Positions 8,721 through 16,188 of a stretch of DNA of 37,654 nucleotides are shown here, piece by piece. This DNA comes from Opitutia bacterium (GTDB lineage Bacteria; Verrucomicrobiota; Verrucomicrobiia; Opitutales; Opitutaceae). The translations under genes were made by a program, and so were the position numbers. The DNA lies in the NCBI GenBank assembly GCA_947474365.1, contig CANJIU010000098.1, positions 1-37,654 on the forward strand. The letters run 5' to 3'. Positions within the stretch are counted from its first letter, which is position 1, and every line of letters starts with the position of its first letter. Under the pieces are notes generated by a model that worked only from the letters and a program-made list of their open reading frames with translations, did not search any database and had not been told where the DNA came from.

Positions 8721-10769
8721 TCAGGGTGCAATTGCGGTCGGCTTCGCAAATTGCGGATGAGTTTCGATACGGGCTTCGAATTGTGCCCGCGACTCCGTTG
8801 GTACGGAAGCCGGAATCTTGGAACTGCTGCGCCGCCATCGCGCCAGCCACTCCTGACCCAGCAGGCGGGTGCCGCGCGGGTGCTTGCTCGCACCGTCGGC
8901 GCGGGAGAAAGCGATTGTCGTCTCGGCCTTGGGTCCGGTTCCGACGCCTTCACCCACGAAGAATCCGGCGCTCAGCAATGCGACCCGCACCCCGGTCGCC
9001 GCCGAATACGTGTAGAGTTCAGCGGATTTTGCGGCGCATGCGTGCAGAATTCGCACGAACGTTTCCGCCGTCCACAACGCGGAATCCGTCTTGAAGGAAA
9101 ACGGATCGTAGAAGATCACGTCGGGCGGCGGACTGCCGGCAAGGAGCGTCAGAAAATCGCCGTGTGCGAGTTCCCAACGCATTCCACCCGCGGGATGTTT
9201 CCAAAGGCCCTGCTTTAGAATCGCCTGCGGCGCACCGTGGCGGACGTGCGGAAAATACCCCGCGTTCCCGGCGGCCAGCCGCAGCGGATCGAGATCGCAC
9301 TCGAAACTGACCAAGCGCAGCTCGCGCAACGGTGTATCACGCTTTTCCGCCCGGCAGCGTTCGAAGCACTGGAGTACCGCCATGGCATTCGAGGCTGCGC
9401 CCAAACCCACATCCCACACTACGAGTTCGTCCGGCGCCACGCCGGGAGCCGACAGGCGTTGGGCCAGGCACGACTGCTCGATGTAGAGGCGGTTCGCCTC
9501 GTCCTCAGGGCGGTTTACCGAGTGCATGACTTCGCCAGAGCTGATCTGGCGGACGCTGTTGTAGCCGCCTGGCGCCGGATGAATCTCGTAATCGCCGAGC
9601 CGCGGGTAGCGGAACGTTTGCGCGGGCTTTGGTATCTTGCTCGGATTCTCCGAATCGGTCCGCGCCAGTTCCACCTGCATCCGGCGGTAGAATGGCAAAA
9701 ACGCGTCCTGCAGGATCGCTTCGCGCATCGCCCGCATCATCCCATGGTAAAACGCGAGATTGTGAATCGCCAGCAGATGCCAGCCGAGCAGTTCGTCGGC
9801 TTTCACGAGGTGATGTAAATAGGCGCGCGAATGGTCACGACAGGCCTGGCAGTTGCAGGTCGGGTCGAGGGGGGCGTCGGAAAATTTGTAGACTGCCCGG
9901 CGGAGGTGCAGCTTGCCTTCGCTTGTGAAGACGGTGCCGCGCTGTGCCAATTGCGAGGGAATGATGCAATCGAACATGTCGACGCCCCGATGCACGGCCT
10001 CAAGGATGTCGAGCGGCATGCCGACACCCATCAGGTAGCGCGGCAGATGGGTGGGCAGGTTTTCGGTGGCAACTCCGGTGAATTCGTAACGCTGCGCGGG
10101 AGTTTCGCCGACCGCGAGTCCGCCAATGGCCAGGCCGTCAAACGGGAGTTCGCGCAGGAATTTCGCGCTCGTTTTGCGGAGGTCGGGGTGGCACGCGCCC
10201 TGCACGATTCCAAACAGGGCCTGCGGTGAATCACCGCGCGCCGCGAGCGAGCGCACTGCCCAGCGGTGGGTGAGTTCCATCGCGGCCTTGGCCTCGGCGT
10301 GTGCGGCGGTTGAAGGGATGCATTGGTCGAGCACCATCATGATGTCGCTGCCGATTGCCTTTTGGATGCCGATGCTCGTTTCCGGTGAAAGGAGATGCTC
10401 GTTTCCGTCCACGTAGCTCTGAAACGTGGCGCCTTCCTCGTTCATCTGCCGCGACCCCGGCAGGGAGAAAATCTGGAACCCGCCCGAGTCGGTGAGCACC
10501 GGCCCATCCCAGTTCATGAAGCGATGGATGCCGCCGATCTTCCGGAAAACTTCCGGACCGGGACGCAGCAACAGATGGAAGGTGTTGGCGAGCAGCACCC
10601 GTGCTCCCGTGGCCTTGAGGGAGTGGATCGTCTGGCCCTTGACGGTGGCTTGGGTGCCGACCGGCATGAAGATGGGAGTCTGTACTTCACCGTGGAGGGT
10701 TTGAAAACGCGCCGCGCGGGCCTGTGAGCCGGACGCTTCCCGTTCGAGGGTAAAATTGAGTCGGGACAT
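8721..10769 (-). CDS. tgt: tRNA-guanine transglycosylase fused to an MnmC-like SAM methyltransferase domain
   Basis: A 682-residue fusion. Residues 1 to about 370 form a complete bacterial TGT, which exchanges G34 of tRNA for preQ1 on the way to queuosine. Visible motifs are 'TDSGGFQIFSL' (Asp94), 'GGLAVGE', 'YLMGVGMP', the nucleophile region 'RGVDMFDC' (Asp267 by alignment to the E. coli enzyme as I recall it), and the zinc site Cys305, Cys307, Cys310 and His336 with standard spacing. After a linker, residues of about 385-682 carry a methyltransferase domain with SAM motif 'VVWDVGLGAASNAM', acidic 'FECDLDP' and 'DVIFYDPFSFKTDSALWT'. That last pattern resembles the DPF/DGFxP...P.LWT block of the MnmC/Methyltransf_30 group. 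ATG 10769 fits the TGT N-terminus; an in-frame ATG at 10799 is less likely. The gene follows mutS on the same strand after 87 bp. Confidence 0.9.
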   Translation of the reverse strand: MSRLNFTLEREASGSQARAARFQTLHGEVQTPIFMPVGTQATVKGQTIHSLKATGARVLLANTFHLLLRPGPEVFRKIGGIHRFMNWDGPVLTDSGGFQIFSLPGSRQMNEEGATFQSYVDGNEHLLSPETSIGIQKAIGSDIMMVLDQCIPSTAAHAEAKAAMELTHRWAVRSLAARGDSPQALFGIVQGACHPDLRKTSAKFLRELPFDGLAIGGLAVGETPAQRYEFTGVATENLPTHLPRYLMGVGMPLDILEAVHRGVDMFDCIIPSQLAQRGTVFTSEGKLHLRRAVYKFSDAPLDPTCNCQACRDHSRAYLHHLVKADELLGWHLLAIHNLAFYHGMMRAMREAILQDAFLPFYRRMQVELARTDSENPSKIPKPAQTFRYPRLGDYEIHPAPGGYNSVRQISSGEVMHSVNRPEDEANRLYIEQSCLAQRLSAPGVAPDELVVWDVGLGAASNAMAVLQCFERCRAEKRDTPLRELRLVSFECDLDPLRLAAGNAGYFPHVRHGAPQAILKQGLWKHPAGGMRWELAHGDFLTLLAGSPPPDVIFYDPFSFKTDSALWTAETFVRILHACAAKSAELYTYSAATGVRVALLSAGFFVGEGVGTGPKAETTIAFSRADGASKHPRGTRLLGQEWLARWRRSSSKIPASVPTESRAQFEARIETHPQFAKPTAIAP

Positions 10770-10856
10770 TCGGTTCGTGAAAAAAGGTGTGAGGCGCACG
10801 GGGCCATCCCCCTCTGGCGCCGCTGGGTTGCGCGGTCCGGCGATCGCCCGGCGCGA

Positions 10857-13406
10857 TCAGAGGAGACTCAATTGGGCGTCGTCTGCGGGGGCGACGGAGA
10901 TTTTCTTCTTCGGTCGGGCCTGCGGCGCGGGCAATGCCACCGAAACATCGTCGCTTTCCAATTTCGCCAGAATGGTTTTGGCCCGATCGATTACGCTGAG
11001 CGGGAGTCCGGCGAGGCGGGCCACCTGGATGCCATAGCTGCGATCCGCCGCCCCCGGAATCACGCGGCGTACGAAGACGATTTCGTCGTTCCATTCCTTC
11101 ACTGCGACTGAGAAATTGCGGAGCCGGTTCAGATGTTTGTCGAGCTGGGTGAGCTCCTGGTAATGCGTGGCAAACAACGTCCGCGGGCCGCGCTCCGGCC
11201 CCCGGTGGAGATGTTCGACCACCGCCCACGCGATTGAGAGTCCGTCGTAGGTCGACGTGCCGCGGCCGATTTCATCGAGAATGATCAGCGACCGGTCGGA
11301 AGCGTTGTTGAGGATGTTCGCGGTCTCGTTCATCTCCACCATGAACGTCGAGTTGCCGCGAGCGAGATCGTCGCTTGCGCCGACCCGGGAGAAGATGCGG
11401 TCAACCAGACCCACCCGGCAGGACTTGGCCGGAACCCAGCAGCCAACCTGCGCCATGAGGGTGATGAGCGCGACTTGGCGGATGTAGGTCGATTTGCCCG
11501 CCATGTTCGGTCCGGTCAGGAGTGCGATTTGCGCATCGTCACAGGCGAGGAGTGTGTCGTTGGGTACGAACGCAGCACTGGCGCCGCGCGCGATCGTTGT
11601 GTCGGGCGCGCGCAGGACCTGTTCGACGACGGGATGGCGGCCATCGACGATCTCGAGGACATCGCCTTCGTCGAGATCGGGACGACTGTAATCCCATTCG
11701 CGGGCGAGGAGCGCCCAGCCCACGAACACGTCGAGTTCGGCCAGCGCATCGGCGGTTTGGGCGAGCGCGACTGATTCGTCGAGGACGGCAGCCACCAACG
11801 TGTTGAAAAGTTCCAGCTCCCGGGCGAGGGCGTTTTCCTCCGCGTGAAAGATCTCCTTCTCCTTCTGCTTGAGGGACTCGGTCACATAGCGCTCGCCACC
11901 GACCGTCGTCTGGCGGCGGATGTAATCGGCGGGGACGAGGTGAAGGTTGGCCTTGGTGATCTCGATGTAGTAGCCGAAATTATTCGTGAACCTGACCTTC
12001 AGGCTGCGGATCCCAGTGCGTTCCTGCTCGGCGCGCTCCAGTTCCGACAGCCAGGTCTTGTTGTCGGTCGTCAGCGAGCGCATCCGATCCAACTCGGGGT
12101 CGTGTCCGGTTCGTATGTAGTTGCCGTCGGCGAGATCGTTGGGGAGCTCGTCTGCCAGGGCGGAGGCGAGGAGCTGCCGCAAAGCGGGCAATTCCTGAAG
12201 TTGAGCGCTGAGCGTTGAGAGTTGAGAGTTCGAGCCGAAAACCTGCAACGCGGCGTGCAGATGGGGGATCTGCGCGAGGGTGTCGCGGACGCCGCCGAGT
12301 TCCCTCGGATTGCGCAGGCGGTTCTGGAGGCGGCCGAGAATCCGGGGAATGTCCCGGACAGTCCCGAGCAGTTCGTGGACCTCGGCGAGGCGCATCGGCT
12401 GGGCGAGCAATTCCCCGACGAGGCTCTGCCGTCGGCGAATTTCGGGCAACTCGAGCGTCGGCGCCGCCAGCCAGCGCTCGAGCAGGCGTGCGCCCGCCGC
12501 AGTGGTGGTCCGGTTCATCGCGTGGAGCAACGTGCCGTCCCGCGTGCCCCGGCTCGACGTGAAGATCTCCAGATTGCGCAGCGTGGCGGGATCGAGGAGG
12601 AGGGTTCTCTGGCTGCGGTATTCCTGAAGGCCGCGCAGATTCTCCGGCTTCGCGCAGAGATTTTCGGTGGCGTAGTAAACCAGCGCACCTGCAGGCCCCA
12701 GGCCCGGGTGGGAGTGGGGGAGACCGAAGCCCTGCAGGTTGAGAACGCGCAAGGTGTCCATCACCGTCTTGGCTCCGGTCGCGGTGTCGAAATGGTACCC
12801 GGGTAGCTCGGATGCGAGCCGATCGGTGCAAAACGCGTGCAGCGCGTGCACGGCGGTCTGGTCGTGGGGAGCGGCGGCCCAGCGTTCGCGCTCGCCCTCG
12901 ATGACGAGCAACTCCGCGGGATCGAGCGCGGTGAGGACCGGGAGAAGGTTGGCGATATTGGCGTCGCTCGCGACCCGGAATTCCCCGGTGGAAAGATCGA
13001 GCCACGCGGCGTGCAATCCTTGTTTGTCGAGGGCGACGGCGGCCAGGTAGTGATTGCGAGCGGCCTCGAGTTGGTTGGCGGCGAGCGTGGTGCCCGGCGA
13101 GAGGATGCGCGTGAGCTGCCGGCGCACGAGTTTGCCGGCTTTTGCGGGTTCCGCCTGATCGCAAATTGCGACTTTTTTTCCGGCCGCGAGCAGTTTCGAG
13201 ACGTAATTGTCGACTGCTTGGGCGGGAAGTCCCGCCATGGGCGTTTCCTGACGCTTGGTCAGCGTGAGTCCGAGGAGTTTCGACGCGGTGACGGCATCTT
13301 CGAAAAACAGCTCAAAAAAATCACCCAGGCGGAAGAGCAGCAGGGTGTCGCGCGGCAGCCGACGCTTCACCTCAAAGTACTGCTGCATCATGGGGGTCTG
13401 CGTCAT
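10857..13406 (-). CDS. mutS: DNA mismatch repair protein MutS
   Basis: An 849-residue MutS, the mismatch-recognition ATPase of post-replicative repair. The N-terminal mismatch-binding motif reads 'GDFFELF' (Phe30-x-Glu32; the usual middle Tyr is Phe). The C-terminal ATPase has Walker A 'GPNMAGKST' at about residue 630, Walker B 'LIILDEIGRGTSTYDG' at about 705, and 'LFATHYQEL'. The last residues, 'AQLSLL', match the beta-clamp-binding consensus QLxLF/L, implying contact with the sliding clamp. The start is certain: AGGAGG lies 8 bp before ATG 13406. The core connector region includes 'SQLSTLSAQLQ', encoded by a degenerate heptanucleotide tandem repeat (12201-12230). The fused tgt gene follows downstream and may share the transcript. 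Confidence 0.97.
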   Translation of the reverse strand: MTQTPMMQQYFEVKRRLPRDTLLLFRLGDFFELFFEDAVTASKLLGLTLTKRQETPMAGLPAQAVDNYVSKLLAAGKKVAICDQAEPAKAGKLVRRQLTRILSPGTTLAANQLEAARNHYLAAVALDKQGLHAAWLDLSTGEFRVASDANIANLLPVLTALDPAELLVIEGERERWAAAPHDQTAVHALHAFCTDRLASELPGYHFDTATGAKTVMDTLRVLNLQGFGLPHSHPGLGPAGALVYYATENLCAKPENLRGLQEYRSQRTLLLDPATLRNLEIFTSSRGTRDGTLLHAMNRTTTAAGARLLERWLAAPTLELPEIRRRQSLVGELLAQPMRLAEVHELLGTVRDIPRILGRLQNRLRNPRELGGVRDTLAQIPHLHAALQVFGSNSQLSTLSAQLQELPALRQLLASALADELPNDLADGNYIRTGHDPELDRMRSLTTDNKTWLSELERAEQERTGIRSLKVRFTNNFGYYIEITKANLHLVPADYIRRQTTVGGERYVTESLKQKEKEIFHAEENALARELELFNTLVAAVLDESVALAQTADALAELDVFVGWALLAREWDYSRPDLDEGDVLEIVDGRHPVVEQVLRAPDTTIARGASAAFVPNDTLLACDDAQIALLTGPNMAGKSTYIRQVALITLMAQVGCWVPAKSCRVGLVDRIFSRVGASDDLARGNSTFMVEMNETANILNNASDRSLIILDEIGRGTSTYDGLSIAWAVVEHLHRGPERGPRTLFATHYQELTQLDKHLNRLRNFSVAVKEWNDEIVFVRRVIPGAADRSYGIQVARLAGLPLSVIDRAKTILAKLESDDVSVALPAPQARPKKKISVAPADDAQLSLL
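12201..12230. repeat. heptanucleotide tandem repeat inside mutS
   Basis: Plus-strand units are TTGAGCG, CTGAGCG, TTGAGAG, TTGAGAG, then TT: four copies of YTGAGMG plus a partial copy. The last two full copies are identical. It lies in frame in mutS and encodes 'NSQLSTLSAQL'. Because 7 is not a multiple of 3, gain or loss of one unit would frameshift mutS. Confidence 0.85.
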
Positions 13407-13941
13407 TGACACACCCTCCTCATACGAACGAGGGAACCGTGAAAGAGTTCGATCGCGTGGAATGACGAAAAATAGGGAGCCAGCGATTTTACGAGCATGT
13501 CCGTGCAGGGCGGCTCCGAGCGAACGGCACGAGAGTCGTCTCCTCCCGCCACAGTGTGGACGGGAATCAAATCTGGCGGAGCTTGCAAACGAGCGTCGAC
13601 GAACATGCAAAAAACAAACACGCCCAGCGGTCGGTGGAAGTCGAGAAAGACCGACGCCCAGTCGGAGACGTCGATCGTAATTCCCCGCGGCCGAATACCC
13701 GGATGCGGGGCCCGGGTTCAGGGAAAACGGCTAACACGGCGCTAATGCCGGATGACGCGAGCCCAACGCTCGGTCGAGGTAACGCAGGCGGTTGGCCGGC
13801 GGCCGAATCGTTGGCAGAATGCCTCGCCAATGTTTTCGATCACGGCGTCCGCCCTGTCTTCCCGAACAAAAGCGACGCCCGCTGGACCGTCCTTTTCGTT
13901 TGCCGTAGGATCGGCTTTGAGCGGGTGGGGCTGCATGCGTT
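13407..13941. other. long intergenic region upstream of mutS
   Basis: A 535-bp stretch between the mutS start and the stop of the small membrane protein, both on the minus strand. It must contain the mutS promoter; TAAAAT on the minus strand near 13490 is a possible -10, without a recognisable -35. Several open frames exist on both strands, the longest about 120-160 codons, but none resembles a known family and the DNA is GC-rich enough to keep frames open by chance. A 64-codon minus-strand frame starting with an ATG near 13935 and ending at 13742 is the least implausible candidate. Nothing else recognised. Confidence 0.4.
13415..13420 (-). promoter_or_regulatory. strong Shine-Dalgarno site of mutS
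   Basis: On the minus strand the sequence is AGGAGG, full consensus, 8 bp before ATG 13406. It decides the mutS start against in-frame upstream codons. It is the only full-consensus Shine-Dalgarno I found before any gene in this window. Confidence 0.85.
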
Positions 13942-14145
13942 CTATGTCTTGGCGGACAGTCGTGAGAGCCAGAGCATCAAGGCGCCAAAAAGCGCGAAGA
14001 CGATCCCCCAACGAAGGTTTACATTCTGACCGAGCGAGTGCTGCGCATAGATCGAGGAATCGGAAATCACTCCATAGACAATGAGGATGGCCCCGAGGCA
14101 CAGGAAGAGCAGACCCATCGGCACGCGGACATCGAGTTGTTTCAT
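13942..14145 (-). CDS. small two-helix membrane protein, putative symporter accessory
   Basis: A 67-residue protein with two predicted transmembrane helices: 'MGLLFLCLGAILIVYGVI' (about residues 10-27) and 'WGIVFALFGALMLWLS' (about 46-61), joined by a polar loop containing 'YAQHSLGQNVNLRW'. It begins 19 bp after the stop of the sodium:solute symporter on the same strand. Small two-helix proteins of this style recur next to SSS symporters in related bacteria, where they are described as symporter small accessory proteins. That supports a complex with, or stabilisation of, the upstream transporter. No catalytic residues are apparent. Its short length is normal for this kind of protein, and the hydrophobic pattern argues against a chance frame. 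Confidence 0.75.
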   Translation of the reverse strand: MKQLDVRVPMGLLFLCLGAILIVYGVISDSSIYAQHSLGQNVNLRWGIVFALFGALMLWLSRLSAKT

Positions 14146-14164
14146 GGCGAGGTGGGAATGAGGG

Positions 14165-15922
14165 TTACCAAAAGACGACGTTGAGTCCGACGGTCAGTGC
14201 GACGACGATGACGCCGAGCGTGGCGGGACGCCCATACCACCTCGTCTCCTGGCTTTCGACGACCCGTTCAGTCAGCGAGTAAACGAGACCGCGCAGTTCC
14301 TCGTCGGTCCGATTGGGTGTTGTGGCGAGGGAGATCACGATGGTGCCGAGGAAGCATCCGGTGAAGGCAAAGAGTGCCATCCAGAAACTCTGTGCCATCG
14401 AACTGGCGAAGGTATGCTGCACACCCATCCAGCCGCCTTTCAACAGGCTGGCCGCTTCACCGAGTGGCAGCGTGTTGCCCTGGAAGATTGCGGCAGTGAG
14501 GGTGCCGAGCAGCAGCCCGAAGAACGCGCCGTGGCCGGTCGCACGTTTCCAGAACATGCCAAGCAGAAAGATTGCGAACAGCGGTGCGTTTACGAAGCCA
14601 AACACCAGCTGGAGCATGTCCATGATGTTGTTGAATTTCGTCGCCGCGTAGGCGCACACGGCACTGATGAGCAGGCCCACCACCGTGGTGATGCGGCCGA
14701 CCTTCAGGAGGTGGGCGTCAGAGGCGTCCGGCTTTACCCAGCGTTGATAGAGGTCGTAGGTCCAGACCGTGTTGAAGGCGGTGACGTTGCCCGCCATGCC
14801 CGACATGAAGGAGGCCATGAGGGCCGTGAGCCCGATCCCGAGCATGCCGTTGGGGAAATATTTCGCGAGCATGACGGGCACCACCATATTGTAGTCGGGT
14901 TGGCCGTCGGCGCCGATGGGCAGCGGGATGGCGGCGGAACCGCCCTTTTGGTAGAGCGCGATGGCGAGCATCCCGGGGAGGATGACAAGCGCGGGAAACA
15001 TCATTTTCGGAAGCGCGGCGATCAGCGGGGTGCGCCGCGCCGAGTTCATGTCCTTTGCGGCCATCGCCCGCTGGATGACAAGGAAGTCGGTGCACCAGTA
15101 GCCGAACGAGAGCACGAAGCCGAGGCCCGCGACCATGCCGAACCATTCAATGCCAATTGGGTTGGCCTTGGCGTCGCCCAGATAGGCCCACGAGTGGCTC
15201 CAGGCGCCCGGCATACCTTTGGTCTCCGAGTAGGCGCCCAGCTGTTTCATCAGCCCGTCCCAGCCGCCGATGTCCTGCAAACCGAGGAGCACCAGCGGCA
15301 GAAATCCGAGGACGATGAGGAAAAACTGCAGCACCTCATTGTATATCGCGGAGGTGAGGCCGCCCGTGTAGATGTAGACGAGAACGATGGCGCTGGAGAT
15401 GAAGATGCACGCGTCGAAATTCCAACCGAGAATTGCGTTGAGCAGCTTGGCCAATGCGAACATCGAGATGCCCGACGAGAACACCGTCATCACGGCAAAG
15501 GAGAGGGCGTTGAACGTGCGGGTCTTCTCGTCGAAGCGAAGCTTGAGGTATTCCGGGACGGAGCGGGCCTTCGATCCGTAGTAGAACGGCATCATGAAAA
15601 TGCCGACGAAGACCATCGCCGGAATTGCGCCCACCCAGTAGAAGTGGCTCGTGGCGATTCCGTATTTGGCGCCCGAGGCGGCCATACCCATGACTTCCTG
15701 GGCGCCGAGGTTGGCGCCGATGAAGCCGAGGGCGCAGATCCATGCGGGCAAGGAGCGGCCCGATTCGAAAAAGTCGGTGGACGTCTTCAGCTGCTTCCGC
15801 AGCACCCAGCCGATGCCCAGCACGAACGAGAAATACACGGCGAGGATGAGATAGTCGACGCCGGCGAGTTGCAGCTGCACCGTGGCGAGCGCCAACGGAG
15901 GGGGATCGAGTAGGGCGGGCAT
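14165..15922 (-). CDS. sodium:solute symporter (SSS family), sugar-type
   Basis: A 585-residue inner-membrane sodium-coupled symporter with about 14 hydrophobic helices. Helix 1 is 'YLILAVYFSFVLGIGWVL', followed by 'STDFFESGRSLPAWICALGFIGANLGAQEVMG', the conserved unwound region of SGLT-like carriers. 'GGLTSAIYNEVLQFFLI', 'FGYWCTDFLVIQRAMAAKDMNSARR' and 'MSGMAGNVTAFNTVWTYDLYQ' are also strongly family-like. The closest resemblance is to the Na+/glucose (SGLT) branch, so a mono- or small oligosaccharide is the expected cargo. ATG 15922 is chosen; the open frame extends back to 15988, but that extension is not hydrophobic and has no family signature. It is divergent from the kinase/regulator pair at 16189 and probably imports the sugar released by the plus-strand enzymes. 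The small membrane protein follows. Confidence 0.92.
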   Translation of the reverse strand: MPALLDPPPLALATVQLQLAGVDYLILAVYFSFVLGIGWVLRKQLKTSTDFFESGRSLPAWICALGFIGANLGAQEVMGMAASGAKYGIATSHFYWVGAIPAMVFVGIFMMPFYYGSKARSVPEYLKLRFDEKTRTFNALSFAVMTVFSSGISMFALAKLLNAILGWNFDACIFISSAIVLVYIYTGGLTSAIYNEVLQFFLIVLGFLPLVLLGLQDIGGWDGLMKQLGAYSETKGMPGAWSHSWAYLGDAKANPIGIEWFGMVAGLGFVLSFGYWCTDFLVIQRAMAAKDMNSARRTPLIAALPKMMFPALVILPGMLAIALYQKGGSAAIPLPIGADGQPDYNMVVPVMLAKYFPNGMLGIGLTALMASFMSGMAGNVTAFNTVWTYDLYQRWVKPDASDAHLLKVGRITTVVGLLISAVCAYAATKFNNIMDMLQLVFGFVNAPLFAIFLLGMFWKRATGHGAFFGLLLGTLTAAIFQGNTLPLGEAASLLKGGWMGVQHTFASSMAQSFWMALFAFTGCFLGTIVISLATTPNRTDEELRGLVYSLTERVVESQETRWYGRPATLGVIVVALTVGLNVVFW

Positions 15923-16188
15923 GTGAATGGGGAAATTGGCTACGGAAACGGACGGTGAATTCGCCCGAGGAGGGGAGCCCTGTTGCACGCTGACACTGCC
16001 TTGGGGTGGTGACGTGAAGCGGGGCTCATCTGCTGCTCGTTGGAATCACTTTAACAATTGCCCGCAGCTGTGAATACCCCCCGCTCAGGGGAATTTGGTG
16101 CGGTGCTTCCTCCGCTTCATCGCGCGCCAGGCCGCAGGCGGACGATTTTTGAATCGCTAAGCGCTGAAAGCTGAAAACATTTCCGGGC
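15923..16188. promoter_or_regulatory. divergent regulatory region between symporter and sensor kinase
   Basis: A 266-bp region that should hold promoters for the symporter (minus) and the kinase operon (plus). A heptad repeat lies at 16155-16175, just before the GTG start of the kinase. No clean -35/-10 pair or well-formed dimeric operator was recognised; the TTGTTA on the minus strand near 16055 is a weak -35 candidate. The adjacent NarL-type regulator is an obvious candidate to bind here, but this is inference only. Confidence 0.45.
16155..16175. repeat. degenerate heptanucleotide repeat upstream of the kinase gene
   Basis: CGCTAAG, CGCTGAA, AGCTGAA: three 7-bp units of pattern NGCTRAR, ending 13 bp before the GTG start at 16189. 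The unit length matches the repeat inside mutS, although the unit differs. Spacing to the start codon would change with copy number. Confidence 0.55.

Noticed and set aside
10839..10848. Palindrome GGCGATCGCC between mutS and tgt as an operator or terminator
   Set aside because: A 10-bp palindrome of this composition is expected often in such GC-rich DNA, and no T-run follows.
13742..14101. Minus-strand frame of about 120 codons overlapping the small membrane gene
   Set aside because: No similarity recognised and it overlaps a better-supported gene; only the last 64 codons fall in the gap and remain a weak possibility.
14414..15913. Plus-strand open frame of about 500 codons opposite the symporter
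   Set aside because: Very His/Glu/Arg-rich translation is typical of the antisense of a hydrophobic membrane protein; the symporter is certain.
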